Assembly (NCBI GenBank): GCA_021741355.1
Contig: JAIOXZ010000022.1
Coordinates: 1-60,764, forward strand
Source of the DNA: Caulobacter sp.
Lineage (GTDB): Bacteria; Pseudomonadota; Alphaproteobacteria; Caulobacterales; Caulobacteraceae
Direction: 5' to 3'
DNA: 60,764 bases
Below the pieces are notes generated by a model. It was given only the letters and a program-made list of their open reading frames with translations. It was not told the origin of the DNA and did no database searches. A program made the translations under genes and the position numbers. Positions within the stretch are counted from its first letter, which is position 1; every line of letters starts with the position of its first letter. Below, piece after piece: positions 1-8,876 of this stretch.

Positions 1-123
1 GTCGAACGCATGTGGTGCAGGCTCAAAGACTTCCGGCGCGTCGCAACCCGATACGACAAGCTCGCCCGGAACTACCTCTCCGGAGCCCTCCTCGCCGCCA
101 CATGCGCCTACTGGCTCAATTGA
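1..123 (+). mobile_element. IS5-family transposase, C-terminal end (cut by window edge)
   Basis: The first 40 codons are open from the window edge to a TGA and read VERMWCRLKDFRRVATRYDK and onward to AYWLN. This is the usual C-terminus of IS5-type DDE transposases: it holds the last catalytic Glu (residue 2 here) followed six residues later by Lys, and then the FRR-ATRYDKLA stretch. The N-terminal part lies outside the window, so whether the element is intact cannot be judged. It sits directly upstream of the P450 gene. Confidence 0.8.
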
Positions 124-136
124 GTCCGGACCCTAG
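121..136. repeat. Probable terminal inverted repeat of the IS element
   Basis: TGAGTCCGGACCCTAG begins at the transposase stop codon. IS5-like elements often end within a few bases of the transposase stop, so this is the likely right end. The matching left end is outside the window, so the repeat itself cannot be confirmed. Confidence 0.35.
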
Positions 137-252
137 GGGGTTCGGCCCGCCGCTGGGCATTGCAGAGCCCGGCGCAATGGCGTTTTCTTGGCCCCAGGAA
201 ACGAGCCGCCATCCAACGCGCGGCCGATCCAGGGACCGGGAGGAGACGCGCC

Positions 253-1512
253 ATGGCTGACGGGGGCATGCGGCTGAAGGACGACGCGCGGGCCAGGGCC
301 TGGGCGACGCCGCTGGAAGACCTGCATCCTGGCGATCCGGAGCTGTTCCTGACCGATACCCACTGGCCGTACTTCGAGCGTCTGCGCGCGGAGGCGCCGG
401 TGCACTGGTGCAAGGACAGCGAGTTCGGCCCCTACTGGTCGGTGACCCGCTACAAGGACATCATGGACGTCGACACCAATCATCAGGTGTTCTCGTCGGA
501 CGCGGCCCTGGGCGGCATCACCATCCGTGACGCCCGGCCGGACCTGCGCCGGCCCAGCTTCATCGCCATGGACCCGCCCCGCCACGACGTGCAGCGCAAG
601 ACCGTCAGCCCGATCGTCTCGCCGGCCAATCTGCAGACCATGGTGCCGATCATCCGCGAGCGGATCGCCAGGATTTTCGACGAGCTACCGATCGGCGAGA
701 CCTTCGACTGGGTCGACAGGGTGTCGATCGAGCTGACCACCCAGATGCTGGCGACCCTGTTCGACTTTCCGTTCGAGGACCGGCGCATGCTGACCCGCTG
801 GTCGGACGTTGCGACCACGATGCCGATGCCCGGCGCCATCGTCGAAACCGAAGAGGCGCGGCAGGCCGAGCTGATGGAGTGCCTGGCCTACTTCACCCGC
901 CTCTGGAACGAGCGGGTCAATGCGGCGCCGCGCGGTGATCTGGTCTCGATGATGGCCCATGGCGAGGCGACGCGGGACATGTCGCCGGACGAGTACCTGG
1001 GCAACATCATCCTGCTGATCGTCGGCGGCAACGACACCACGCGGAACTCGATCACCGGCGGGGTTCTGGCGCTGAACCAGAACCCGGCGGAGTACGCCAA
1101 GCTGCGCGCCGATCCCGGCCTGATCACCAGCATGATCCCCGAAATCATCCGCTGGCAGACGCCGCTGGCCCACATGCGACGCACGGCGTTGCAGGATGTT
1201 GAGCTGGCCGGCCAGACCATCCGCAAGGGCGACAAGGTCGTCATGTGGTACGTCTCGGGCAACCGCGACGCCGAGGCGATCGAGACCCCCGACGCCTTCA
1301 TCATCGACCGGGAACGGCCCCGCCAGCACCTGTCCTTCGGTTTCGGCATCCATCGTTGCGTCGGCAACCGTCTGGCGGAACTGCAGCTGCGGATCGTCTG
1401 GGAAGAGATCATGAAGCGCTGGTCGTTCATCGAGGTGATGGGCGAGCCCAAGCGGGTCCGCTCCAGCTTCGTGAAGGGCTACGAGACCTTGCCGGTGCGG
1501 ATTACCGCCTGA
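253..1512 (+). CDS. Cytochrome P450, CYP153-type (alkane/fatty-acid hydroxylase family)
   Basis: A soluble 419-residue bacterial P450. Visible motifs are the I-helix GGNDTTRN (about 258-265), the ExxR motif EIIR (297-300) and the heme-binding loop FGFGIHRCVGN with Cys369. The stretches ELTTQMLATLFDFPFEDRR and LSFGFGIHRCVGNRLAELQ are characteristic of CYP153, a family known for terminal hydroxylation of medium-chain alkanes and related aliphatic substrates. The ATG at 253 is chosen because GGGAGGAGA lies just upstream; longer in-frame starts lack this. CYP153 enzymes need a ferredoxin and a ferredoxin reductase, and neither is adjacent, so partners must come from elsewhere. The family call is from remembered sequence signatures; the substrate is unknown. 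Confidence 0.9.
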   Translation: MADGGMRLKDDARARAWATPLEDLHPGDPELFLTDTHWPYFERLRAEAPVHWCKDSEFGPYWSVTRYKDIMDVDTNHQVFSSDAALGGITIRDARPDLRRPSFIAMDPPRHDVQRKTVSPIVSPANLQTMVPIIRERIARIFDELPIGETFDWVDRVSIELTTQMLATLFDFPFEDRRMLTRWSDVATTMPMPGAIVETEEARQAELMECLAYFTRLWNERVNAAPRGDLVSMMAHGEATRDMSPDEYLGNIILLIVGGNDTTRNSITGGVLALNQNPAEYAKLRADPGLITSMIPEIIRWQTPLAHMRRTALQDVELAGQTIRKGDKVVMWYVSGNRDAEAIETPDAFIIDRERPRQHLSFGFGIHRCVGNRLAELQLRIVWEEIMKRWSFIEVMGEPKRVRSSFVKGYETLPVRITA

Positions 1513-1658
1513 AGACCACCTGAAAGGGCAGCGACGGCTGACCCAGGGGAAGGCCGAAATCGTAAGCCAGCAAGGCGGAATCGGCTCGGCGGTCATTGCC
1601 ATGCGCCCCCCGCCGGTTAGGCTTCAGCGGAAGAACAGCGCGCGCCGGGGACCAGCTT

Positions 1659-3116
1659 TTGTCGACGATTGAAGACCCGGTCGGACCGGCCGCGACCCCG
1701 CTCGAGCACAAGCCCTCGGCCCTGGTGAAACTGTCCTACAGCCTCGGCCAGGCGGCCCAGAGCGGCGGCTTCGACGCGGCGATCGCCTTCATCTTCTTCT
1801 ACTATTCCGCCGTGCTCGGCCTTTCGGGCGCGCTGGTCGGCGCGGCCCTGGCGGTCAGCCTCGCCTTCGACGCGGTGGTCGATCCTGTCGTCGGCTCCTG
1901 GTCGGACAACATCAAGTCACGCCTCGGCCGCCGCCTGCCGCTGATGATCGTCGCCGCGCCGCTGATAGCCATCTCGGTCGGGCTGCTGTTCTCGCCGCCG
2001 CCGGATCTGGGCCAGATGGCCCTGTTCGGCTGGCTGGCGGTCATGTCGGTCGCCGCCCGCAGCTTCATCTCGCTGTTCAATGTGCCCTACATCGCGCTGG
2101 GGGCGGAGATGGCCAGCGACTACGCGGGCCGCACCAGCGTGGTGGTCTACCGGGCGTTGGCGGGAATCTGCGCCGGCGTGGCGATCAACGCCGTCGGCTA
2201 TTCGATTTTCTTCGCCGATGGGGCCCTGCAGCGGCCGGAAGGCTATCCGGGCTTCGGCTGGTTCGTCGCCGCCCTGCTGATGGTCTGCATGACGCTCTGC
2301 TGTCTGGGCGTGCGCCGCTACGCCGCCGCCCTGCCGCAGCCCGATCAGGTGCCCCACGCCATGTGGAAGCGCCTGCCCGGAGAGGTGGCGGAGATCTTCG
2401 CCAACCGGTCCTTCCGCGTGCTGTTCATCTCGGCGGTGGTCGTGTTCATCGCCATCGGTCTGAACGCCAGCCTCAACAACCACGCCTTCATCTTCGTCTG
2501 GCGGCTGAAGAGCGAGCAGTTGCAGTTCATCGGCTACGCCTACCTGTTCGGGATCCTGCTTGGCGTCATGGGCGCGCCGATGCTGCAGAAGGCGATGGAG
2601 AAGAAGAACATCGTCCTGATCGGCTTCGTGATGCTCATCGGCAACTGGGTGGTGCTGCAGACGCTGATGCTGATGGGCGTCTATATTCCCGTCGGCGATG
2701 CGGCCCTGCTGCCGATGGAGATCAACTCGTTCACCGCCGGGATCGGGGTTGGGCTGGTCTCGGTCGCCTATCCCTCGATGATGGGCGACGCCGCCGACGA
2801 GCATGAGCATCTGTTCGGCCGTCGCCGCGAAGGTCTCTACTTCTCCGGGCTGGGCTTCGCCGGCAAGGCGGCGACGGGCCTGGGCGTCATGGTCGCGGGC
2901 GTCGCGCTCGACCTGATCCGCTTTCCGGAGGACGTCGGCCGCGTGGTGGGGGCAGACCTGCCGGCCGACGTGCAGTTCCGTCTGGTCCTGATCTGGGGTC
3001 CGGTCGCGGCGATCATCTCGCTCGTCGCGATGGCGATCTTCGCCGCCTACCGCATCACCCGCGCCCGCCACGACGAGATCACCCGGGCGCTGCGGTCCCG
3101 GCCGGCGCGCGGATAA
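1659..3116 (+). CDS. MFS transporter, GPH (glycoside-pentoside-hexuronide) type
   Basis: About 485 residues with roughly 12 hydrophobic segments. The loop 2-3 motif DAVVDPVVGSWSDNIKSRLGRR and the later DEHEHLFGRRREGLYFSG are typical of the GPH/MelB-like cation symporter group, which in Caulobacterales and sphingomonads often occurs with catabolic genes. A TTG at 1659 preceded by GGGGA is preferred. An upstream ATG at 1596 would add 21 Arg- and Gly-rich residues that look like leader sequence. The gene is a paralogue of the transporter at 26021, especially in the last third. The substrate is unknown; the P450 upstream suggests a hydrophobic carbon compound but does not prove it. Confidence 0.85.
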   Translation: MSTIEDPVGPAATPLEHKPSALVKLSYSLGQAAQSGGFDAAIAFIFFYYSAVLGLSGALVGAALAVSLAFDAVVDPVVGSWSDNIKSRLGRRLPLMIVAAPLIAISVGLLFSPPPDLGQMALFGWLAVMSVAARSFISLFNVPYIALGAEMASDYAGRTSVVVYRALAGICAGVAINAVGYSIFFADGALQRPEGYPGFGWFVAALLMVCMTLCCLGVRRYAAALPQPDQVPHAMWKRLPGEVAEIFANRSFRVLFISAVVVFIAIGLNASLNNHAFIFVWRLKSEQLQFIGYAYLFGILLGVMGAPMLQKAMEKKNIVLIGFVMLIGNWVVLQTLMLMGVYIPVGDAALLPMEINSFTAGIGVGLVSVAYPSMMGDAADEHEHLFGRRREGLYFSGLGFAGKAATGLGVMVAGVALDLIRFPEDVGRVVGADLPADVQFRLVLIWGPVAAIISLVAMAIFAAYRITRARHDEITRALRSRPARG

Positions 3117-3183
3117 GCTCACGCCTTGCGCCGGTCGTGCGGCCGGACAAAGCTCGCAACGTCCGCCGCCAGGAGTCGCCCCG

Positions 3184-4929
3184 ATGATCCGCCTTCGCAC
3201 CGGGGCATCCGTGGTCCTCGCCGTGGTCCTGGCGATCGGTTTGACGGGAGCGAAATCGGCGATGTGGCGTGATCTCGACCACGACTATGTCGCGTTCATC
3301 CATCTGCAGGACCCCATCCGCGCCGGCGCCCGCGGCGACCGCGACGCCCTGACACGGTGGCCCGACAATTCGCCCGCTGGCATCGCCGGCCAGGCCGCCG
3401 CGTTGAGGGCCTTCCGGGCTCGCCTGTCGTCGGTCCCGGCGGGCGCTCCCGGCGATGACGAAACGCTGAGCCGCGCCATCATGGCGCGCCAGATCGATGT
3501 CGCGCTCGAAGGGATCGCCCTCGACGAACAGCGCATGGCCTTCCGCAACGGCGAGGGCTTCTACACCACGCCCGACGGCACGGCGCAGGTCACGCGGCTG
3601 GGCGACGAGGCGGACGCCCGCGCCTGGCTGGCCAGGATGGCGGCGATTCCCGCCTACTTCGAGCGTGAGACGATCAATCTCCAGCGCGGGATCGACACCG
3701 GCTTCACCCAGCCGGCCCTGGTGACCCGGCGGGCGATCGAGGTGGTGGACAAGGCGGCCGAACTGCCTGCGGACGAGAGCCCCCTGATGCTGCCATTCGC
3801 GACCTTGCCGACAACGATCAGCGAGTCCGCGCGGGCGGCCCTGCGCGCCGAGGGGCTCCGGATCGTCGAGGCCGAGGTGAAGCCGGCGCAGCGCCGCCTG
3901 ACGGCCTTCCTCCGCGACCGCTACCTGCCGGCCTCGCGGCCGGCGCTCGGCGCTGCGACGCTGCCCGGCGGCGAGGCCTACTACGCGTTCGTCGTGCGGA
4001 AGGAGACCACGACCGACATGACGCCGGCCGCGATCCACCAACTGGGCCTGACCGAGGTGGCGCGCATCCGTGCCGCGATGCAGGCGGTGATGGATGAGGC
4101 CGGCTTTGTCGGCGGTCCGCGCGCCTTTTCAGACCATCTGCGCGCCGATCCGGCGTCCTACGCGCCGACGGCGGAAATCTACGCCGAGAAGGCCGGCGAG
4201 ATCGCCAAGCGGATCGACTATCTGCTGCCGCGTTACGTCGGCCTGCTGCCGCGGCTGACCTATGGCGTCCGGGCCAAGCCGGCGGCGCTGGAGAGCACCT
4301 CGGACGGCTATCTGGCGGGCAGTCCCGAAAGCGGCCAGGCCGGGATTGTCGTCTACAGCGCCACCGCCGCGCCTCACGAGCCGCTCTACAACCTCCCGGC
4401 CTGGCTGCTCCACGAGGGTGTGCCGGGCCATCACCTGCAGATCGCCCTGGCGCAGGAAAACACCAGCTTGCCGGAGTATCGCCGCAACGACGACATCACC
4501 GCCTACGTCGAGGGCTGGGCGCTCTATGCCGAACGCCTCGGCGAGGAGATGGGCGTCTACCGCACGCCCCAGGAGCAGTTCGGCCGCCTGTCGATGGAGA
4601 TGTGGCGCGCCTGCCGTCTGGTCATGGACACCGGCCTGCACGCCATGGGCTGGACCCGGGACCAGGCCGCCGCCTGCCTGACGGACAACACGGCGATGAC
4701 GCAGGAGGCGATCTACGGCGAGGTCGATCGTTACATCGGCTGGCCCGGCCAGGCGCTCGGCTACAAAATCGGCGAACTGCGCATCCGGGCCATGCGGAGC
4801 CAGGCCGAGGCGGCGCTGGGCGCGCGGTTCGATCTGCGCGCCTTCCACGATCTCGTGCTCGGCGCGGGCGCGCTGCCGATGGATCTGCTGCAGGGCAGGG
4901 TGGACGGCTGGATCGCCGCCCGTCGGTAG
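3184..4929 (+). CDS. DUF885 family protein, secreted putative metallo-hydrolase
   Basis: A 581-residue protein with an N-terminal signal segment (hydrophobic about 8-23, then AKSA). The conserved LLHEGVPGHHLQ at about 408-419 (His410, Glu411, His416/417) is the hallmark of DUF885, and the HExxxGHH pattern resembles a zinc-hydrolase site. The C-terminal region with YGEVDRYIGWPGQALGYKIG is also typical of the family. The start is supported by AGGAG at 3170-3174. The gene follows the MFS transporter on the same strand with a 67-base gap and may be cotranscribed. Members are thought to be peptidases or related hydrolases acting outside the cytoplasm; the substrate is unknown. Confidence 0.85.
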   Translation: MIRLRTGASVVLAVVLAIGLTGAKSAMWRDLDHDYVAFIHLQDPIRAGARGDRDALTRWPDNSPAGIAGQAAALRAFRARLSSVPAGAPGDDETLSRAIMARQIDVALEGIALDEQRMAFRNGEGFYTTPDGTAQVTRLGDEADARAWLARMAAIPAYFERETINLQRGIDTGFTQPALVTRRAIEVVDKAAELPADESPLMLPFATLPTTISESARAALRAEGLRIVEAEVKPAQRRLTAFLRDRYLPASRPALGAATLPGGEAYYAFVVRKETTTDMTPAAIHQLGLTEVARIRAAMQAVMDEAGFVGGPRAFSDHLRADPASYAPTAEIYAEKAGEIAKRIDYLLPRYVGLLPRLTYGVRAKPAALESTSDGYLAGSPESGQAGIVVYSATAAPHEPLYNLPAWLLHEGVPGHHLQIALAQENTSLPEYRRNDDITAYVEGWALYAERLGEEMGVYRTPQEQFGRLSMEMWRACRLVMDTGLHAMGWTRDQAAACLTDNTAMTQEAIYGEVDRYIGWPGQALGYKIGELRIRAMRSQAEAALGARFDLRAFHDLVLGAGALPMDLLQGRVDGWIAARR

Positions 4930-4951
4930 CCCCTGCAGCACCCAGCCGCGC

Positions 4952-5437
4952 TCAAAATGAGGCCGCGTCGCGTCCGGCCAGCCCGCCGGTCTGCCGAAGC
5001 CCCTCGAACAGGCCGATGCCGGCGCTGACCGACAGGTTCAGCGACCGGGCGTCCGGCTGCAGGGGAATGACCACTCGTGCGTCTGCCGCGTCATGCACCG
5101 CCTGCGGTGCGCCGGCGGTCTCGCTGCCGAACAGCAGCACGTCATCCGGACGGAAGGCAAAGGCGTCGAGCGGCGTCGCGCCCTTCGTCGTGAACAGCAC
5201 CAGCCGGCCCGGCGACCGGTCGCGCTGGAAGGCGTCCCAGTCCGCATGACGGGTCATGTGGCCGAGTGGACCGTAGTCCAGCGCCGCGCGCTTGAGGGCG
5301 CTGTCGTCGAAGCGGAAGCCGACCGGCTCGATCACGTGCAGCTCGATGCCGAAACAGGCCGACAGGCGGATGCAGGCGCCGACATTCTGCGGAATGACCG
5401 GCTGGAACAGGGCCAGGCGCATCGGGCGGGGCGTCAT
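4952..5437 (-). CDS. trmL: tRNA (cytidine(34)-2'-O)-methyltransferase TrmL
   Basis: A 161-residue SPOUT-class methyltransferase of the usual TrmL length. Visible signatures are LFQPVIPQNVGACIRL at the N-terminus, DYGPLGH in the middle, LLFGSETAGAP, and the C-terminal knot segment IPLQPDARSLNLSVSAGIGLFE. TrmL places a 2'-O-methyl group on wobble nucleotide 34 of certain tRNA-Leu species using S-adenosylmethionine. The ATG directly abuts the stop codon of trhO, with no base between them, so the two are almost certainly cotranscribed and probably translationally coupled. Both act on tRNA wobble position 34. Confidence 0.93.
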   Translation of the reverse strand: MTPRPMRLALFQPVIPQNVGACIRLSACFGIELHVIEPVGFRFDDSALKRAALDYGPLGHMTRHADWDAFQRDRSPGRLVLFTTKGATPLDAFAFRPDDVLLFGSETAGAPQAVHDAADARVVIPLQPDARSLNLSVSAGIGLFEGLRQTGGLAGRDAASF

Positions 5438-6415
5438 TCAGGCGGGACCTGACGGCGCCGTCCGCGCGGCCTTCGGCGGCGGCGTCACGCCGATATGACC
5501 CTGACCCCGGGCGGCGGCCAACGCGACCTGGCGCTGCCGCTCGAGGTAGCCGGCCCGCTGGCTGTCATCGCGCCGGTCATGGCAGGCGGGACAGCTGATC
5601 CCTTCGACATAGAGCGCTGACGTCCGGTCCTCCGGGCTCACCGGCATGCGGCAGCCGTGGCAGAGGACATGGTCGCCCTGCGTCAGCCCGTGGCCGACGG
5701 CGACCCTCTGGTCGAAGACGAAGCACTCGCCCCGCCACAGGCTGGCCGGCTCGGGCACGGTCTCCAGGTATTTCAGAATGCCGCCGTCGAGGTGGTAGAC
5801 CGCGTCCAGCCCTTCGGACTTGAGGAACGCCGTGGCCTTCTCGCAGCGGATGCCGCCGGTGCAGAACATGGCGATCTTCGCGGCGGGACGTCCGGCCAGC
5901 AGGCGCTCGCGGTTCGCGCGGAACCAGTCGGGGAACTCGCGGAAACTGGCCGTGCCCGGGTCCACGGCGCCCGCGAAGGTGCCGACCCGCACCTCGTAGG
6001 CGTTTCGCGTGTCGATCAGGAGGGTGTCCGGATCGCTGATCAGCGCGTTCCAGTCCTCGGCGGCGACGTAGCAGCCGACGTCCTTCAGCGGATCGATGTC
6101 CGGCTGGCCCATGGTGACGATCTCGCGCTTGATCCGCACCTTCATCCGGTAGAACGGCATCGTCTCCGCGCCCAACAGCTTGACCGAGAGCGCGTCGCAG
6201 CCGGGCAGGGCGCGAAGGTGGGCGAGGACCCTGTCGACGCCCTCCGCCGTCCCGGCGATGGTCCCGTTGACGCCCTCCGGCGCCAGCAGCAGCGTGCCCT
6301 TCACCCCCGCATCGGCGCAGATGGCCTCAAGGCCGGCGCGCAGGCCTGCGCAGTCGCTGAACGGCGCAAAGCGATAGAGGGCCGCGACCCGGATCGGCTG
6401 GTTGTCATCAGTCAT
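5438..6415 (-). CDS. trhO: tRNA uridine(34) hydroxylase TrhO (YceA-type rhodanese)
   Basis: A 325-residue rhodanese-family protein. The N-terminal acylphosphatase-like domain includes [12 protein letters not shown] (about 45-56), and the rhodanese domain holds the catalytic loop [10 protein letters not shown] with Cys185. TrhO hydroxylates U34 of tRNAs that read by wobble (ho5U). The C-terminus carries two CxxC pairs (Cys252/255 and Cys275/278), which look like a small zinc-binding knuckle. ATG at 6415 is preferred; an in-frame GTG at 6436 would add seven residues, and neither start has a strong Shine-Dalgarno. The gene follows the DUF2064 transferase by about 34 bases and ends exactly where trmL begins. 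Confidence 0.92.
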   Translation of the reverse strand: MTDDNQPIRVAALYRFAPFSDCAGLRAGLEAICADAGVKGTLLLAPEGVNGTIAGTAEGVDRVLAHLRALPGCDALSVKLLGAETMPFYRMKVRIKREIVTMGQPDIDPLKDVGCYVAAEDWNALISDPDTLLIDTRNAYEVRVGTFAGAVDPGTASFREFPDWFRANRERLLAGRPAAKIAMFCTGGIRCEKATAFLKSEGLDAVYHLDGGILKYLETVPEPASLWRGECFVFDQRVAVGHGLTQGDHVLCHGCRMPVSPEDRTSALYVEGISCPACHDRRDDSQRAGYLERQRQVALAAARGQGHIGVTPPPKAARTAPSGPA

Positions 6416-6449
6416 GCCGGAGGGTGATGGCGCCACCCCCGTCGCCGGA

Positions 6450-7055
6450 TCAACTAAATTCCGGCCGGACCGGGCGGCCGCCCGTCATGGCCCGTTCGAG
6501 GCTGTCGACGTCGTCGATGTCTTCCAGGGTGCGCAGGCGGGCGACCGGTCGTCCGTCGAGATTGGCCAGGGTGTCGGCGAGGGCGTGGGATGTCGACCAG
6601 CGCACGCCCTCGAAGGGATCGCGGCGTCGCGGCGCCCGCTTCAGCCCGATCAGCCAGTAGCCGCCGTCGCGCGCCGGGCCGAACACCGCGTCGGAAGCGC
6701 CGAGCGCATGGAAGGCCCGCGCGATGTCGGCCGGCGTGACGCCCGGCGTGTCCGATCCGATGACGACCACCGGTCCCGGCGGCAGGGTCTTCAGCAGCCG
6801 CCGCAGCCGCGATCCCAGATCGCCGCCGCCCTGGGGCAGGACGTCGGGGCGGCCCAGGGCGTCGCGGTCGGGCGTCAGCGCCTGCCAGGTGCGCCAGCGC
6901 CGGTCCCGGCCCAGCCTGCGCCGCAGGTCGGCGAGCATGAAGCGCTGGAAGCGCAGCGTCGCCAGTTCACCGGCGCCAGCCGCCAGCCGACGCTTGCCGA
7001 CGCCGAACGCCGGGGTCCGGGCGAAGATCACCAGATGCCGGCGCTCAGCGTCCAT
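6450..7055 (-). CDS. DUF2064 / TIGR04282-type transferase (rSAM-associated transferase 1)
   Basis: A 201-residue GT-A-like protein. The N-terminus [19 protein letters not shown], the central [11 protein letters not shown] and the later [12 protein letters not shown] are the conserved blocks of the DUF2064 family (TIGR04282). That family was named for its repeated association with radical SAM/Cys-rich proteins and arsenosugar-type clusters. It overlaps the upstream glycosyltransferase by 11 bases and lies in the same operon as the radical SAM gene, so the known association is reproduced here. Nucleotide-sugar transferase activity is expected from the fold; the actual substrate is unknown. Confidence 0.88.
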   Translation of the reverse strand: MDAERRHLVIFARTPAFGVGKRRLAAGAGELATLRFQRFMLADLRRRLGRDRRWRTWQALTPDRDALGRPDVLPQGGGDLGSRLRRLLKTLPPGPVVVIGSDTPGVTPADIARAFHALGASDAVFGPARDGGYWLIGLKRAPRRRDPFEGVRWSTSHALADTLANLDGRPVARLRTLEDIDDVDSLERAMTGGRPVRPEFS

Positions 7056-7725
7056 AGAGCCGCGCGATCAGGGGAGCCGGCGTCCCCAGCCGGAACAGGG
7101 TCAGGCAGAGCAGGTTGCGCGCGCTGCGTCCGAGCCAGCCGTCCTTGCGCCAGCGCCGCGCCGAGGTGACTGCGTCGACGTCCAGGCCGGTCAGTCGCGG
7201 TCTGCCCAGCCGCCAGACCAGATCGACGTCCTCCATCAGGGGGAGGGGGCGATAGCCGCCGACCTCTCGGTAGAGGTTGCGATGGATGAGCAGCCCCTGG
7301 TCGCCGTAGGGCAGGCTGAACAGCCGCACGCGTGCGGCGACGAGCCGCTCCAGCCGGCGGGCCTGCCGTGAGGGATCGTCCAGCCTGAACCGGAAGAAGG
7401 CGGCCTTGCCGGCTCCGTCGGCTGCCTGGACATGGCCGTCGACGGCCTCGCGCCAGCCGGGGGCCGGGACGGTGTCGGCATGGAGGAATAGCAGCCACTC
7501 CGCCGTCGCCGCAGCCGCACCGTTCGCCATCTGGACGCCGCGTCCCGGTGGCGACTCCAGAACCCTCACGCCGAGCGAATGCGCCAGCGCCGGGCCGCCG
7601 TCGGTCGATCCGCCGTCAACGACGATCACCTCGTCCGCCGGGTCGAGCACGTGCAGGAGCGCCGGCAGATCTCCGGCCGCATTCAGCGTCGGGATGATGA
7701 CGGACAGTCGCGGCAGGCTGCTCAT
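7045..7725 (-). CDS. TIGR04283-type GT2 glycosyltransferase (rSAM-associated transferase 2)
   Basis: A 226-residue family 2 glycosyltransferase. It opens with LSVIIPTLNAAGDLPALL, then VIVVDGGSTDG (nucleotide-sugar binding) and LLFLHADT (the acidic metal site). The PYGDQGLLIHRNLYREVGGY and LMEDVDLVWRL blocks follow. It is short and soluble and matches the TIGR04283 type found beside TIGR04282 proteins. ATG at 7725 overlaps the radical SAM stop as ATGA, which fixes the start; a longer open frame upstream is only the radical SAM coding region read in another frame. It probably acts with the DUF2064 transferase on one product. Confidence 0.9.
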   Translation of the reverse strand: MSSLPRLSVIIPTLNAAGDLPALLHVLDPADEVIVVDGGSTDGGPALAHSLGVRVLESPPGRGVQMANGAAAATAEWLLFLHADTVPAPGWREAVDGHVQAADGAGKAAFFRFRLDDPSRQARRLERLVAARVRLFSLPYGDQGLLIHRNLYREVGGYRPLPLMEDVDLVWRLGRPRLTGLDVDAVTSARRWRKDGWLGRSARNLLCLTLFRLGTPAPLIARLYGR

Positions 7726-8774
7726 CGCCCGCTGCAGCTGGCTCCGCCCAGCACGCAGAACCGCGCGCAGTGCGGATGGTTCAGCTGAACGGTCCCCGCC
7801 GCCTCCGCCAGGGTCTCTCCGAGCTCGAACTGCGGGTCGTAGGGCGTCAGCGTGCAGGCCACGACCACCGGCCGCGGGGCGCCCTTGCGCTTCACCACCA
7901 TGCGGCTGGAGGCGCACATCATCGTCTCGGGAGCCACATTCAGAATGCCCCAGCAGGCCTCGGTGATCTCCGGCGCGTCGCGCGTGGCGTCCATCTCCGG
8001 AAACAGGATCATCCGCGAAGGGTCGTCGACGTCCAGAGTGATCCCCAGGCCCGCGAGCAGCTCTGCGTAACCGGCGCGGGCGGCCTCTTCGGATTCATCG
8101 CCCAGCCGACGGCCGGCGATGGCCAGCGAAAAGCCGTTCTGCGCCAGCCAGACCAGCCCGGCGATCGCCGGCGCCCAGGTGTCGGCGCCGCGTTCGGCCT
8201 CGTGCACCGCCCGGCTGTAGTGATCCAGACTGACCCGCATCGTCAGGGCGTCGCCATAGCGGCCGCGCAGGTCGACCAGCTGGCGTTCGAACCGCCGCAT
8301 CGGCCGCATCGCGTTGGTCAGGACCAGGGTCTGGCGGCCGGACGCCAGCGCCGCCTCGAGCATCGGAATGATCTGGGCGTTCATGAACGGCTCGCCGCCG
8401 GTGAAGCCGATCTCCCGCGTGGCCAGTCCCGTCGTCTCGATCTCGGCCAGGTAGTCGGCGACCTCACGGGCGGACAGGTAGACCAGCGCATCGTTGCGCG
8501 GCGAGCTCTCGATGTAGCAGGTCAGGCAGGCGATGTTGCACAGGGTGCCGGTGTTGAACCACAGCGTCTCGAGCGACGTCAGCGCCACGCCGGCCCGGCG
8601 TGACCCGTCGAGGGTGACGAAGGGGTCGCGGAACTTCAGCGGGTCCATGCGCGGCGCCAGCGGGGAGACGAACGGCGACACGACCAGGGTGTCTTGGGAC
8701 CCGTCCGGGCGTTCTTCGGTTCGCTGATCCAAGCTCGTCGTCCCGCCCGCAGTGTGTCGTTGCAACCGTGGCAT
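7722..8774 (-). CDS. Radical SAM protein of a TIGR04282/TIGR04283 cluster
   Basis: About 350 residues. The cluster-binding motif is CNIACLTC (Cys79, Cys83, Cys86), followed by CY and IGFTGGEPFM (the GGE motif that helps bind SAM). The C-terminus is Cys-rich: HCARFCVLGGASCS near the end may hold an auxiliary cluster. In related loci the radical SAM protein is ArsS-like with a Cys-rich or selenocysteine domain. Here the tail is short and the gene ends in an ordinary TGA overlapped by the next ATG. ATG at 8774 is chosen with GGGGG just upstream; ATG at 8648 is also possible. It diverges from the TVP38 gene across about 100 bases. The substrate is unknown. Confidence 0.82.
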   Translation of the reverse strand: MPRLQRHTAGGTTSLDQRTEERPDGSQDTLVVSPFVSPLAPRMDPLKFRDPFVTLDGSRRAGVALTSLETLWFNTGTLCNIACLTCYIESSPRNDALVYLSAREVADYLAEIETTGLATREIGFTGGEPFMNAQIIPMLEAALASGRQTLVLTNAMRPMRRFERQLVDLRGRYGDALTMRVSLDHYSRAVHEAERGADTWAPAIAGLVWLAQNGFSLAIAGRRLGDESEEAARAGYAELLAGLGITLDVDDPSRMILFPEMDATRDAPEITEACWGILNVAPETMMCASSRMVVKRKGAPRPVVVACTLTPYDPQFELGETLAEAAGTVQLNHPHCARFCVLGGASCSGR

Positions 8775-8876
8775 GGCGCCCCCGGGGCCGCCAAGAGCTT
8801 GACTTGGGAGACGCGCGACCAATTTTCAGGGCAGATAGGGCGCCGGGCGATTTCGTCCAGCGGGGGGACGAGGCTG

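Noticed and set aside
7722..7724. TGA at the end of the radical SAM gene as a possible selenocysteine codon
   Set aside because: The next gene's ATG overlaps it, and downstream codons in that frame soon reach another stop with no conserved domain; an ordinary stop is simpler.
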